In this document: piece by piece, positions 1-11,090 of the stretch | Position numbering within the stretch: the stretch's first letter is position 1 | Layout: the number at the start of each line of letters is the position of its first letter | Assembly: GCF_910589235.1 (NCBI RefSeq) | Contig: NC_060957.1 | Span: 1 to 64,000 of the forward strand | Direction: 5' to 3' | DNA: 64,000 nt | Source: Vespa crabro | Lineage: Eukaryota; Arthropoda; Insecta; Hymenoptera; Vespidae | Made by a program: the position numbers and the translations under genes | The notes under the pieces: model-generated | What the model was told of the DNA's origin: nothing | The model's database searches: none | The model's input: only the letters and a program-made list of their open reading frames with translations

Positions 1-955
1 AACTCCGGAAGGAACCAGAAAAAACTACGGAGGTAACCAGTCACAACTCCGGAAGGAACCAGAAAAAACTACGGAGGTAACCAGTCACAACTCCGAAAGG
101 GAACAGTAAAAAAAAAGAAGAAAAAAATAAAAAAAAACTACGGACGTAACCAGGCACAACTCTGGAAGCAACCAGGAAAAAGAAACTACGGACGTATCCA
201 GTCACAACTCCGGAAGGAACCTGGAAAAAAGAAGGAAAAAAAACCACGGACGTAGGCAGTCACAACTCCGGGAGGAACCAGGAAAAAAAAGAGAAAGAAT
301 AAATAAAAAAACTACGGACTTAGCCAGTCACAACTCCGGAAGAAACCAGGAAAAAGAGGAAGAATAAATAAAAAAAACTATGAACGTAACCAGGCACAAC
401 TCCGGAAGGAACAAGAAAAAAAAGAAAATGAAAACTACGCACGCAGCCAGTCAATACTGCGGAAGGAACCAGGAAAAAAAAGGAAAAAAAAACCACGAAC
501 GTAACCAAACCCAAATCCGGAAAGAACCAGGAAAAAAAAGAAGAAAAAACTACGGAGGTAGCCAGTCACAACTCCGGGAGGAACCAGGAAAAAAAAGAGA
601 AAAAATAAATAAAAAATCTACGGACTTAGCCAGTCACAACTCCGGAAGGAACCAGGAAAGAAATAAATAAATAAAAAAATTATGGACGTAACCAGGCACA
701 ACTCCGAAAGGAACCAGGAAAAGAAAATAAATAAAAAAACTGCGGACATAGCCAGTCACAACACCGTAAGAAACCTGGAAAAAAATAAATAAATATAAAA
801 ACTATGGACGTAACCAGGCACAATTCCAGCAGAAACCACGAAAAAAAAACTACGGACGTAGCCAGTCACGGCTACGGAAGAAACCAGGAAAAAAGAGGAA
901 AAATAAATAAAAAAAAACCATGAACGTAAACAGGCACAACTCCGGAAGGAACCAG

Positions 956-3870
956 GAAAAAAAAACTACGGACATAGCCAGTCACAACTCTGGAAGGAAC
1001 CAGGAAAAAGAAGGAAAAAAAGACTACGAACGTAGGCAGTCACAACTCCGGAAGGAACAAGGAAAAAAATAAATAAATAAAAAAACTATGGACGTAACCA
1101 GGCACAACTCCGAAAGGAACCAGAAAAAAAAATGAATAAAAAAACTTCGGACGTAACCAGTAACAGCTCCGGAAGGAACCAGGATAAAAAAGGAAATATA
1201 AATAAAAAGAACTATGAACGTAACCAGGCACAACTCCGGAAGGAACCAAAAAAAAAAGAAAATGAAAACTACGCACGTAGCCAGTCAAAACTGCGGAAGG
1301 AACCAGGAAAAAAAAAGGAAAAAAAACCACGAACTTAACCAAACACAAATCCGGAAAGAACCAGGAAAAAAAAGAACAAAAAACTACGGAGGTAGCCAGT
1401 CACAACTCCGGAAGGGAACAGTAAAAAAAAAGAAGAAAAAAATAAAAAAAACTACGGACGTAACCAGGCACAACTCTAGAAGCAACCAGGAAAAAAAACT
1501 ACGGACATAGCCAGTCACAACTCCGAAAGGAACCAGGAAAAAAAAGGAAAAATAAATAAAAAGAACTATGAACGTAACCAGGCACAACTCCGGTAAGAAC
1601 CAGAAAAAAAAGAAAATGAAAACTACGCACGCAGCCAGTCAATACTGCGGAAGGAACCAGGAAAAAAAAGGAAAAGAAAACCACGAACGTAACCAAACAC
1701 AAATCCGGAAAGAACCAGGAAAAAAAAGAACAAAAAACTACGGACGTAGCCAGTCACAACTCCGGAAGGGAAAAGTAAAAAAAAAAGGAGAAAAAAATAA
1801 AAAAAACTACGGACGTGACCAGGCACAAGTCTGGAAGCAACCAGGAAAAAAAAACTACGGACATAGCCAGTCACAAATCTGGAAGGAACCAGGAAAAAAA
1901 AAGGAAAAAAAGACTACGAACGTAGGCAGTCACAACTCCGGAAGGAACCAGGAAAAAAAAAGGAAAAAAAGACTACGATCGTAGGCAGTCACAATTCCGG
2001 AAGGAACCAGGAAAAAAATAAATAAATAAAAAAACTATGGACGTAACCAGGCACAACTCCGAAAGGAACAAGGAAAAAAAATGAATAAAAAAACTACGGA
2101 CGTAGCCAGTCACAGCTACGGAAGAAACCAGGAAAAAAGAGGAAAAATAAATAAAAAAAACTATGAACGTAACCAGGCACAACTCCGGAAGGAACCAGAA
2201 ATAAAAGAAAATGAAAACTACGCACGTAGCCAGTCAAAACTGCGGAAGGAACCAGGAAAAAAAAGGAAAAAAAAACAACAAACGTAACCAAACACAAATA
2301 CTGAAAAAACCAGGAGAAAAAAGAACAAAAAACTACGGACATAGCCAGTCACAACTCCGGAAGGAACCAGGAAAAAAAAAGGAAAAAAAACTACGAACGT
2401 AGGCAGTCACCACTCCGGAAGGAACCAGGAAAAAAAAAGAAAAAATAAATAAAAAAACTACAGACTTAGCCAGTCACAACTCCGGAAGGAACCAGGAAAA
2501 AAATAAATAAATAAAAAAACTATGGACGTAACCAGGCACAACTCCAAAAGGAAGCAGGAAAAAAAAATAAATAAAAACACTGCGGACGTAGCCAGTCACA
2601 ACTCCGGAAGGAACCAGGAAAAAAATATATAAATAAAAAAACTATGGACGTAATCAGGCACAACTCCGAAAGGAACCAAGAAAAAAAAATGAATAAAAAA
2701 ACTGCGGACGTAGCCAGTAACAGCTGCGGAAGGAACCAGGAAGAAAAAGGAAAAATAAATAAAAAGAACTATGAACGTAACCAGGCACAACTCCGGAAGG
2801 AACCAGAAGAAAAAGTAAATGAAAACTTCGCACGTGGCCAGTCAATACTGCGGAAGGAACCAGGAAAAAAAAGGAAAAAAGAACCACGAACGTAACCAAA
2901 CACAAATCCGGAAAGAACCAGGAAAAAAAAAGAACAAAAAACTACGGACGTAGCCAGTCACAACTCCGGAAGGGAACAGTAAAAAGAAAGAAGAGAAAAA
3001 TTAAAAAATTACGGACGTAACCAGGCACAACACTGGAAGCAGCCAGGAAAAAAAAACTGCGGACGTAGCCAGTCACAACTCCAGAAGAAACCAGGAAAAG
3101 AAAAAGGCAAAAAAACTACGAACGTAGCCAGTCACAACTCCGGAAGGAACCAGGAAAAGAAAAAGGAAAAAAAACCACGAACGTAGGCAGTCACAACTCC
3201 GGGAGGAACCAGGATAAAAAAGAGAAAAAAACTACGGACTTAGCCAGTCACAACTCCGGAAGGAACCAGGAAAGAAATAAATAAATAAAATAATTATGGA
3301 CGTAACCAGGCAAAACTCCGAAAGGAACCAGGAAAAAAAAATAAATAAAAAAACTGCGGACATAGCCAGTCACAACTCCGGAAGAAACCTGGAAAAAAAT
3401 AAATAAATAAAAAAACTATGGACGTAACCAGGCACAACTCCAGCAGAAACCACGAAAAAAAAATGGAAAAAAAAACTACGGACGTAGCCAGTCACAGCTC
3501 CGGAAGAAACCAGGAAAAAAGAGGAAAAATAAATAAAAAAGACTATGAACGTAACCAGGCACAACTCCGGAAGGAACCAGAAAAAAAAGAAAATGAAAAC
3601 TACGCACGTAGCCAGTCAAAACTGCGGAAGGAACCAGGAAAAAAAAAGAAAAAAAAACCACGAACGTAACCAAACACAAATCCGGAAAGAACCAGGAAAA
3701 AAAAGAACAAAAAAATACGGAGGTAGCCAGTCACAACTCCGGAAGGGAACAGTAAAAAAAAAGAAGAAAAAAATAAAAAAAACTACGGACGTAACCAGGC
3801 ACAACTCTGGAAGCAATCAGGAAAAAAAAACTACGGACATAGCCAGTCACAACTCCGGAAGGAACCAGGA
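956..3870. repeat. Higher-order duplication, copy A
   Basis: Within the minisatellite this stretch matches copy B (about 4,175-7,156) nearly base for base. The offset is 3,219 near 1,024, 3,218 from 1,384 to about 2,340, and 3,286 from 2,596 on. The jump of 68 bp marks one module present in copy B (near 5,550-5,620) and absent here. Boundaries are approximate because flanking modules are themselves similar. Confidence 0.9.
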
Positions 3871-4174
3871 AAAAAAAGGAAAAATAAATAAAAAGAACTA
3901 TGAACGTAACCAGGCACAACTCCGGTAAGAACCAGAAAAAAAAGAAAATGAAAACTACGCACGCAGCCAGTCAATACTGCGGAAGGAACCAGGAAAAAAA
4001 AGGAAAAAAAAACCACGAACGTAACCAAACACAAATCCGGAAAGAACCAGGAAAAAAAAGAACAAAGAACTACGGACGTAGCCAGTCACAACTCCGGAAG
4101 GGAACAGTAAAAAAAAGAAGAAAAAAATAAAAAAAACTACGGACGTGACCAGGCACAAGTCTGGAAGCAACCAG

Positions 4175-7156
4175 GAAAAAAAAACTACGGACATAGCCAG
4201 TCACAACTCTGGAAGGAACCAGGAAAAAGAAGGAAAAAGAGACTACGAACGTAGGCAGTCACAACTCCGGAAGGAACAAGGAAAAAAATAAATAAATAAA
4301 AAAACTATGGACGTAACCAGGCACAACTCCGAAAGGAACCAGAAAAAAAAATGAATAAAAAAACTTCGGACGTAACCAGTAACAGCTCCGGAAGGAACCA
4401 GGATAAAAAAGGAAATATAAATAAAAAGAACTATGAACGTAACCAGGCACAACTCCGGAAGGAACCAAAAAAAAAAGAAAATGAAAACTACGCACGTAGC
4501 CAGTCAAAACTGCGGAAGGAACCAGGAAAAAAAAGGAAAAAAAACCACGAACTTAACCAAACACAAATCCGGAAAGAACCAGGAAAAAAAAGAACAAAAA
4601 ACTACGGAGGTAGCCAGTCACAACTCCGGAAGGGAACAGTAAAAAAAAAGAAGAAAAAAATAAAAAAAACTACGGACGTAACCAGGCACAACTCTAGAAG
4701 CAACCAGGAAAAAAAACTACGGACATAGCCAGTCACAACTCCGAAAGGAACCAGGAAAAAAAAGGAAAAATAAATAAAAAGAACTATGAACGTAACCAGG
4801 CACAACTCCGGTAAGAACCAGAAAAAAAAGAAAATGAAAACTACGCACGCAGCCAGTCAATACTGCGGAAGGAACCAGGAAAAAAAAGGAAAAGAAAACC
4901 ACGAACGTAACCAAACACAAATCCGGAAAGAACCAGGAAAAAAAAGAACAAAAAACTACGGACGTAGCCAGTCACAACTCCGGAAGGGAAAAGTAAAAAA
5001 AAAAGGAGAAAAAAATAAAAAAAACTACGGACGTGACCAGGCACAAGTCTGGAAGCAACCAGGAAAAAAAAACTACGGACATAGCCAGTCACAAATCTGG
5101 AAGGAACCAGGAAAAAAAAAGGAAAAAAAGACTACGAACGTAGGCAGTCACAACTCCGGAAGGAACCAGGAAAAAAAAAGGAAAAAAAGACTACGATCGT
5201 AGGCAGTCACAATTCCGGAAGGAACCAGGAAAAAAATAAATAAATAAAAAAACTATGGACGTAACCAGGCACAACTCCGAAAGGAACAAGGAAAAAAAAT
5301 GAATAAAAAAACTACGGACGTAGCCAGTCACAGCTACGGAAGAAACCAGGAAAAAAGAGGAAAAATAAATAAAAAAAACTATGAACGTAACCAGGCACAA
5401 CTCCGGAAGGAACCAGAAATAAAAGAAAATGAAAACTACGCACGTAGCCAGTCAAAACTGCGGAAGGAACCAGGAAAAAAAAAGAAAAAAAAACAACAAA
5501 CGTAACCAAACACAAATACTGAAAAAACCAGGAGAAAAAAGAACAAAAAACTACGGAGGTAGCCAGTCACAGCTCCGGAAGGGAACAGTAAAAAAAAAGA
5601 AGAAAAAAATAAAAAAAACTGCGGACATAGCCAGTCACAACTCCGGAAGGAACCAGGAAAAAAAAAGGAAAAAAAACTACGAACGTAGGCAGTCACCACT
5701 CCGGAAGGAACCAGGAAAAAAAAAGAAAAAATAAATAAAAAAACTACAGACTTAGCCAGTCACAACTCCGGAAGGAACCAGGAAAAAAATAAATAAATAA
5801 AAAAACTATGGACGTAACCAGGCACAACTCCAAAAGGAAGCAGGAAAAAAAAATAAATAAAAACACTGCGGACGTAGCCAGTCACAACTCCGGAAGGAAC
5901 CAGGAAAAAAATATATAAATAAAAAAACTATGGACGTAATCAGGCACAACTCCGAAAGGAACCAAGAAAAAAAAATGAATAAAAAAACTGCGGACGTAGC
6001 CAGTAACAGCTGCGGAAGGAACCAGGAAGAAAAAGGAAAAATAAATAAAAAGAACTATGAACGTAACCAGGCACAACTCCGGAAGGAACCAGAAAAAAAA
6101 GTAAATGAAAACTTCGCACGTGGCCAGTCAATACTGTGGAAGGAACCAGGAAAAAAAAGGAAAAAAGAACCACGAACGTAACCAAACACAAATCCGGAAA
6201 GAACCAGGAAAAAAAAAGAACAAAAAACTACGGACGTAGCCAGTCACAACTCCGGAAGGGAACAGTAAAAAGAAAGAAGAGAAAAATTAAAAAATTACGG
6301 ACGTAACCAGGCACAACACTGGAAGCAGCCAGGAAAAAAAAACTGCGGACGTAGCCAGTCACAACTCCAGAAGAAACCAGGAAAAGAAAAAGGCAAAAAA
6401 ACTACGAACGTAGCCAGTCACAACTCCGGAAGGAACCAGGAAAAGAAAAAGGAAAAAAAACCACGAACGTAGGCAGTCACAACCCCGGGAGGAACCAGGA
6501 TAAAAAAGAGAAAAAAACTACGGACTTAGCCAGTCACAACTCCGGAAGGAACCAGGAAAGAAATAAATAAATAAAATAATTATGGACGTAACCAGGCAAA
6601 ACTCCGAAAGGAACCAGGAAAAAAAAATAAATAAAAAAACTGCGGACATAGCCAGTCACAACTCCGGAAGAAACCTGGAAAAAAATAAATAAATAAAAAA
6701 ACTATGGACGTAACCAGGCACAACTCCAGCAGAAACCACGAAAAAAAAATGGAAAAAAAAACTACGGACGTAGCTAGTCACAGCTCCGGAAGAAACCAGG
6801 AAAAAAGAGGAAAAATAAATAAAAAAGACTATGAACGTAACCAGGCACAACTCCGGAAGGAACCAGAAAAAAAAGAAAATGAAAACTACGCACGTAGCCA
6901 GTCAAAACTGCGGAAGGAACCAGGAAAAAAAAAGAAAAAAAAACCACGAACGTAACCAAACACAAATCCGGAAAGAACCAGGAAAAAAAAGAACAAAAAA
7001 ATACGGAGGTAGCCAGTCACAACTCCGGAAGGGAACAGTAAAAAAAAAGAAGAAAAAAATAAAAAAAACTACGGACGTAACCGGGCACAACTCTGGAAGC
7101 AATCAGGAAAAAAAAACTACGGACGTAGCCAGTCACAACTCCGGAAGGAACCAGGA
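4175..7156. repeat. Higher-order duplication, copy B
   Basis: This is the second copy of the roughly 3-kb block. It carries an extra 68-bp module relative to copy A just after 5,540 and otherwise differs by scattered single bases and A-run lengths. The 300 bp before it (about 3,887-4,207) resembles 1,555-1,875 inside copy A, so there is a further internal level of duplication. Confidence 0.9.
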
Positions 7157-7390
7157 AAAGAGAAAGGAATAAAAACTACGAACGTAGGCAGTCACAACTC
7201 CGGAAGGAACCAGGAAAATAAAAAGGAAAAAAATCTACGAACGTAGGCATTCACAACTCCGGAAGGAATCAGGAAAAGAGAAAGGAATAAAAACTACGAA
7301 CGTAGGCAGTCACAACTCCGGAAGGAACCAGGAAAATAAAAAGGAAAAAAATCTACGAACGTAGGCAGTCACAACTCCGGAAGGAACCAG
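7155..7390. repeat. Local 118-bp direct duplication in the minisatellite
   Basis: The segment starting GAAAAGAGAAAGGAATAAAA occurs at 7,155 and 7,273 with the same downstream order of modules. It is a recent two-copy duplication near the right end of the array. Confidence 0.85.
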
Positions 7391-7645
7391 GAAAAAAAAA
7401 ATAAATAAAAATACTATTGACGTAACCAGGTACAATTCCGAAAGGAACCAGGAAAAAAAAGGAAATAAGAACTACGGACGTAGCCAGTCACAACTCCGGA
7501 AGGAACCAGGGAAAAAAAATGAAAAAATAATTAAAAATCTACGGACGTAACCAGGCACAATTCCGGAAGGAACCAGGAAAAAAGAACTACGGACGTAACC
7601 AGTCACAATTCCGGAGTAAACCTGAAACTACTACGGACGTAACCA

Positions 7646-8284
7646 GAAATAAATAGGAGTAATTAAGAAGTAATTAAGAAATATGTAAGTGGAAACTAAG
7701 AAACAACTAATACGTTACTGGGAGAAAAACAGACGCAACTCGTACAATACAATACAATAATAATAGTAGCATTCATAAGTTTCTTCTTAATTATGGAAAC
7801 AGTATAAATAATTTTTTGTTAACTATAATCATAATAATACGTATAATAATAGTAAGAATAGGGATATTAGTAATAAGAATAAGCAGTACAATGTAATAAC
7901 ATAACTACAGCAGGTAAAAATAGAATATATCTTGAGAAAAAGTGGCGAACAAATGTACGTACTGTAAATGTTTGTATTAATTAATGTGTTGACATAATTT
8001 AATGTATTAACACGTTTAATGCTATGGTGGAGAGAAGTTGCGAACAACTAGGGCTTCGGAGACTACTGCGTCAACATCCACGCTAGATGATGCGATGAAC
8101 TGTTTATTTCTTACTTTTATTAAATAAGCAATATTCTGTTTCTCTGAACATTACATATAAAAATTTTTACACCAATCATTTAAAATATTTTCAATGCTTT
8201 CTTAATATAACGATGATTCTAATAATATTATTATATTATTATAATAATATTATTATATTATTATAATAGAGAAAAAATAAATAT
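7646..8284. other. AT-rich spacer between two tandem arrays
   Basis: No gene is recognisable here. The only notable structure is an AT palindromic repeat at 8,221-8,268, listed separately. A minus-strand ORF at 7,829-8,047 is hydrophobic low-complexity sequence and is not supported as a gene. Confidence 0.6.
8221..8268. repeat. AT-only near-palindrome, 22-bp unit twice
   Basis: A 22-bp unit of AATAATATTATTATATTATT plus AT is repeated twice and begun a third time. Each unit is nearly self-complementary, so the tract could form a cruciform. It abuts the 273-bp repeat array. Confidence 0.85.
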
Positions 8285-9510
8285 TACATTTCGTAAAGCG
8301 TTTCATAGCACGTAAGATGCGTTAGATTAAATAGTTTTCAGTCAATCTTCGTCGATCGATAATGACAACAAGGAAGGGCCATTGGAAGGACAATACGGGA
8401 TACCACGTCAGTCTCCTTTCGTACTCCGAGGTGTAAACGTCGAAATGATATCTTTCCTTACCGCTACATTCACTCATCATATAGACACAGTCATTTTATA
8501 ATTATTTAAACAATGTACATATACTCGTAGTAAGATGAGACAATAATTAAATAATTTTACATTTCGTAAAGCGTTTCATAGCACGTAAGATGCGTTAGAT
8601 TAAATAGTTTTCAGTGAACCTTCGTCGATCGATAATGACAACAACAAAGGACCATTGGAAGGACGATACGAGATACCACGTCAGTCTCCTTTCGTACTTC
8701 GAGGTGTAAACGTCGAAATGATATCTTTCCTTACCGCTACATTCACTACTTTTGGACATACGGTCATTTTATAATTATTTAATCAACGTACATACACTAG
8801 TAGTTCGATGTGACATTAATTAAATAATTTTACATTTCGTAAAGCGTTTCATAGCACGTAAGGCGCGTTTGATAAAATAGTTTTCAGTCAGCCTTCGTCG
8901 ATCGATAATAACAACAACAAAGGACCATTGGAAGGACGATACGAGATACCACGTCAGTCTCCTTTCGTACTTCGAGGTGTAAACGTCGAAATGATATCTT
9001 TCCTTACCGCTACATTCACTACTTTTGGACATACGGTCATTTTATAATTATTTAATCAACGTACATACACTAGTAGTTCGATGTGACATTAATTAAATAA
9101 TTTTACATTTCGTAAAGCGTTTCATAGCACGTAAGGCGCGTTTGATAAAATAGTTTTCAGTCAGCCTTCGTCGATCGATAATAACAACAACAAAGGACCA
9201 TTGGAAGGACGATACGAGATACCACGTCAGTCTCCTTTCGTACTTCGAGGTGTAAACGTCGAAATGATATCTTTCCTTACCGCTACATTCACTACTTTTG
9301 GACATACGGTCATTTTATAATTATTTAAACAATGTACATACACTCGTAGTACGATGTGACATTAATTAAATAATTTTACATTTCGTAAAGCGTTTCATAG
9401 CACGTAAGACGCGTTTGATAATATAGTTTTCAGTCAGCCTTCATCGATCGATAATGACAACAACAAAGGACCATTGGAAGGACGATACGAGATACCACGT
9501 CAGTCTCCTT
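8285..9510. repeat. 273-bp tandem repeat, about 4.5 units
   Basis: TACATTTCGTAAAGCGTTTC starts at 8,285, 8,558, 8,831, 9,104 and 9,377, an exact 273-bp period every time. The fifth unit breaks off near 9,510. Units three and four are almost identical; units one and two differ by scattered changes. The period equals 91 codons, so the same 70-residue minus-strand ORF appears at 8,820-9,032 and 9,093-9,305. It has no recognised domain, is not intact in the other units and is probably a by-product of the repeat. It is unrelated to the 44-bp and 304-bp families. Confidence 0.96.
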
Positions 9511-10450
9511 TCTTTATGTATTCCAACATAATTAGCAAAGTAAAATAAATGTACATTAACGTCTGGTAAGATATGAAAAGAAAAAATTTTTAAATCGGAT
9601 AAAGACATGCAGCCATTCGCTCGATAATATTTGCATTATAAGATTTACAATTAGACTTTGCAAGTATTAACGACCCAGGTCCCACCACGTGGAGGTTGCT
9701 GCAATTGGAGACCCACGGGCTAACGGTGACTCTACTCTAAAATCCGCGTTCCGCGATACCGATCCGCCATACCTTTCCGCTTCAATGCATTGGCTTCTTA
9801 ACTAACAGGGTATGTGTAGCTTTAGCTACTACACACCTCTTACAGATAGCTCCACCATTAGCACCGTCTGCTTCAGACATAACGGATAAATAAGCACCTC
9901 TGAATTCGTGCTTTCCGAATATCGAACAATCAAAGCGCACTCCTTAGAAATACTAATCGCGTCGCGACACTCACTTGTGTGTTATAATTACGTAGATTCT
10001 ACTATTAAACCGAAATTCGCGAAGTACCCACATCGAAATATTAAAAAAATCAAACGAAGTTCACGGTAGGACCTTTAATCGCGCCCGAACACCCACGCGA
10101 GTGTTAGAAAAACGGTGACTCTACTCTAAATTCGCGTTTTCGATACGAACAATCAAACGAAATATAATCGCGCCCGAGAACACCCACGCCTGTGCCCGCC
10201 GACACGCGCGCCAGTGTCCTTCCTATCCTTCCCGTAATCACGCGTAGAAATCGATGCTGAATCCTGCCATGCGATCCATCATCCGGCCGAAGATGAACCT
10301 ATCCCTCGACGACCTATCCTGTAAAAAAAGAAGCTTAGGGGAAAATAAGAGAAAGCAAAAAAATATATAAAATAGAACATAATATATACATAGATTATAA
10401 ATAGAAAATAAACATATATAAATAAATAAGAAAGCTAGAGAAAGAAACAA
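9511..10450. other. Non-coding region with degenerate repeated motifs
   Basis: The stretch is less AT-rich than its surroundings. The motif AACGGTGACTCTACTCTAAA occurs near 9,733 and 10,110, each followed by a similar CGCGTT...CGATAC segment. ATCGCGCCCGA...ACACCCACGC occurs near 10,078 and 10,165. This suggests an old transposable element or a worn tandem repeat. No open reading frame with a recognisable domain was found. Confidence 0.55.
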
Positions 10451-10469
10451 AAAAAGGGAAGCTATGTAC

Positions 10470-10546
10470 GATGCTGAAACAGCAGACCGCACTATTCCAT
10501 GGATCCTACCTAAGACCTATAAATCATAATTAATAAGAATATATTA
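10470..10546. repeat. Dispersed module, copy 1 (diverged)
   Basis: It shares GATGCTGA(A/G)ACAGCA, a CCATGG core, a CC(T/C)A(A/C)GA stretch and the tail AATCATAATTAATAAGA with copy 2. It is the most diverged of the three copies and has lost one CCCATGGG palindrome. Confidence 0.7.
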
Positions 10547-10710
10547 AAAACATAATTAAAAACATATTTAATAACATAATTAAAAACATAATTGAACACA
10601 TAATTAATAATATAAATAAAAAGAAACAACATAAATAAATATTAAGAAAATACAATTAAAAGGAAATAACATATTGATAACATAATTGAAAACATAATTG
10701 AAAAATGAAA
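10545..10710. repeat. AT-rich short tandem repeat, ACATAATTAA type
   Basis: Repeated variants of AAAACATAATTA occur with 16-20 bp spacing between copies 1 and 2 of the CCCATGGG module. The repeats are imperfect. Confidence 0.7.
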
Positions 10711-10823
10711 ATATGAGATAGAAAAGAGAGCCAGAGAACAAAACGAGTGCCGGAGAATGTAAAGAGAGCCAGAGAACGAAAAAAGAGCCCCAGAAAGAGA
10801 AGAAAAGAAAAACAACTCCACAC

Positions 10824-10912
10824 GATGCTGAGACAGCAACCCGCACAGAGGCCCACACCCATGGGCCCCTCCCATGGGTTCCACCCGAGACTATGAATCA
10901 TAATTAATAAGA
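10824..10912. repeat. Dispersed module, copy 2, with paired CCCATGGG palindromes
   Basis: GATGCTGAGACAGCAACCCG is followed by CCCATGGGCCCCTCCCATGG, which contains the 8-bp palindrome CCCATGGG twice, and then by a CATAATTAATAAGAGT tail. The same order recurs in copy 3. Confidence 0.8.
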
Positions 10913-11002
10913 GTGTATTAATGACATAGAAAATAAAAACAAGAAAAATATGAGATAGAAAAGAGAGCCGCATATAGATAAGAGAATAGAAGTAGTTCTA
11001 CA

Positions 11003-11090
11003 TGGTGAGACAGCAACTCGCATAAAGGCCCTCACCCATGGGCCCATCCCATGGGTCCCAACCGAGATATATAAAGGATAACTGATGAGA
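11003..11090. repeat. Dispersed module, copy 3, with paired CCCATGGG palindromes
   Basis: GGTGAGACAGCAACTCGCA is followed by CCCATGGGCCCATCCCATGG and a tail resembling that of copy 2. The three copies lie about 355 and 180 bp apart and are too diverged to be a fresh tandem array. They may be ends of a non-autonomous element. Confidence 0.75.

Larger units (their letters stand above)
1..7645. repeat. A-rich minisatellite array, 44-bp core with variable linkers
   Basis: The whole interval repeats one module. The simplest form, seen at bases 1-44 and again from 45, is a 44-bp core containing AACTCCGGAAGGAACCAG followed by ACTACGGAGGTAACCAGTCAC. Most later units have an A-rich linker of roughly 5-35 bp between the two halves, often AAATAAATA or GGAAAAAAA, so spacing varies while the core is kept. 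The array runs off the left edge of the window and fades by about 7,645. Long ORFs occur on both strands with lysine/asparagine-rich or phenylalanine/serine-rich products. They follow from repeated A-rich codons, have no domain, and are not treated as genes. Confidence 0.97.

Noticed and set aside
1..7172. Dozens of ORFs of 60-138 codons on both strands
   Set aside because: They are translations of the A-rich minisatellite, repeat with its higher-order period, and have only low-complexity composition.
8820..9305. Two identical 70-residue minus-strand ORFs as a gene family
   Set aside because: They are the same bases of the 273-bp repeat. The other units are broken and no domain is recognised.
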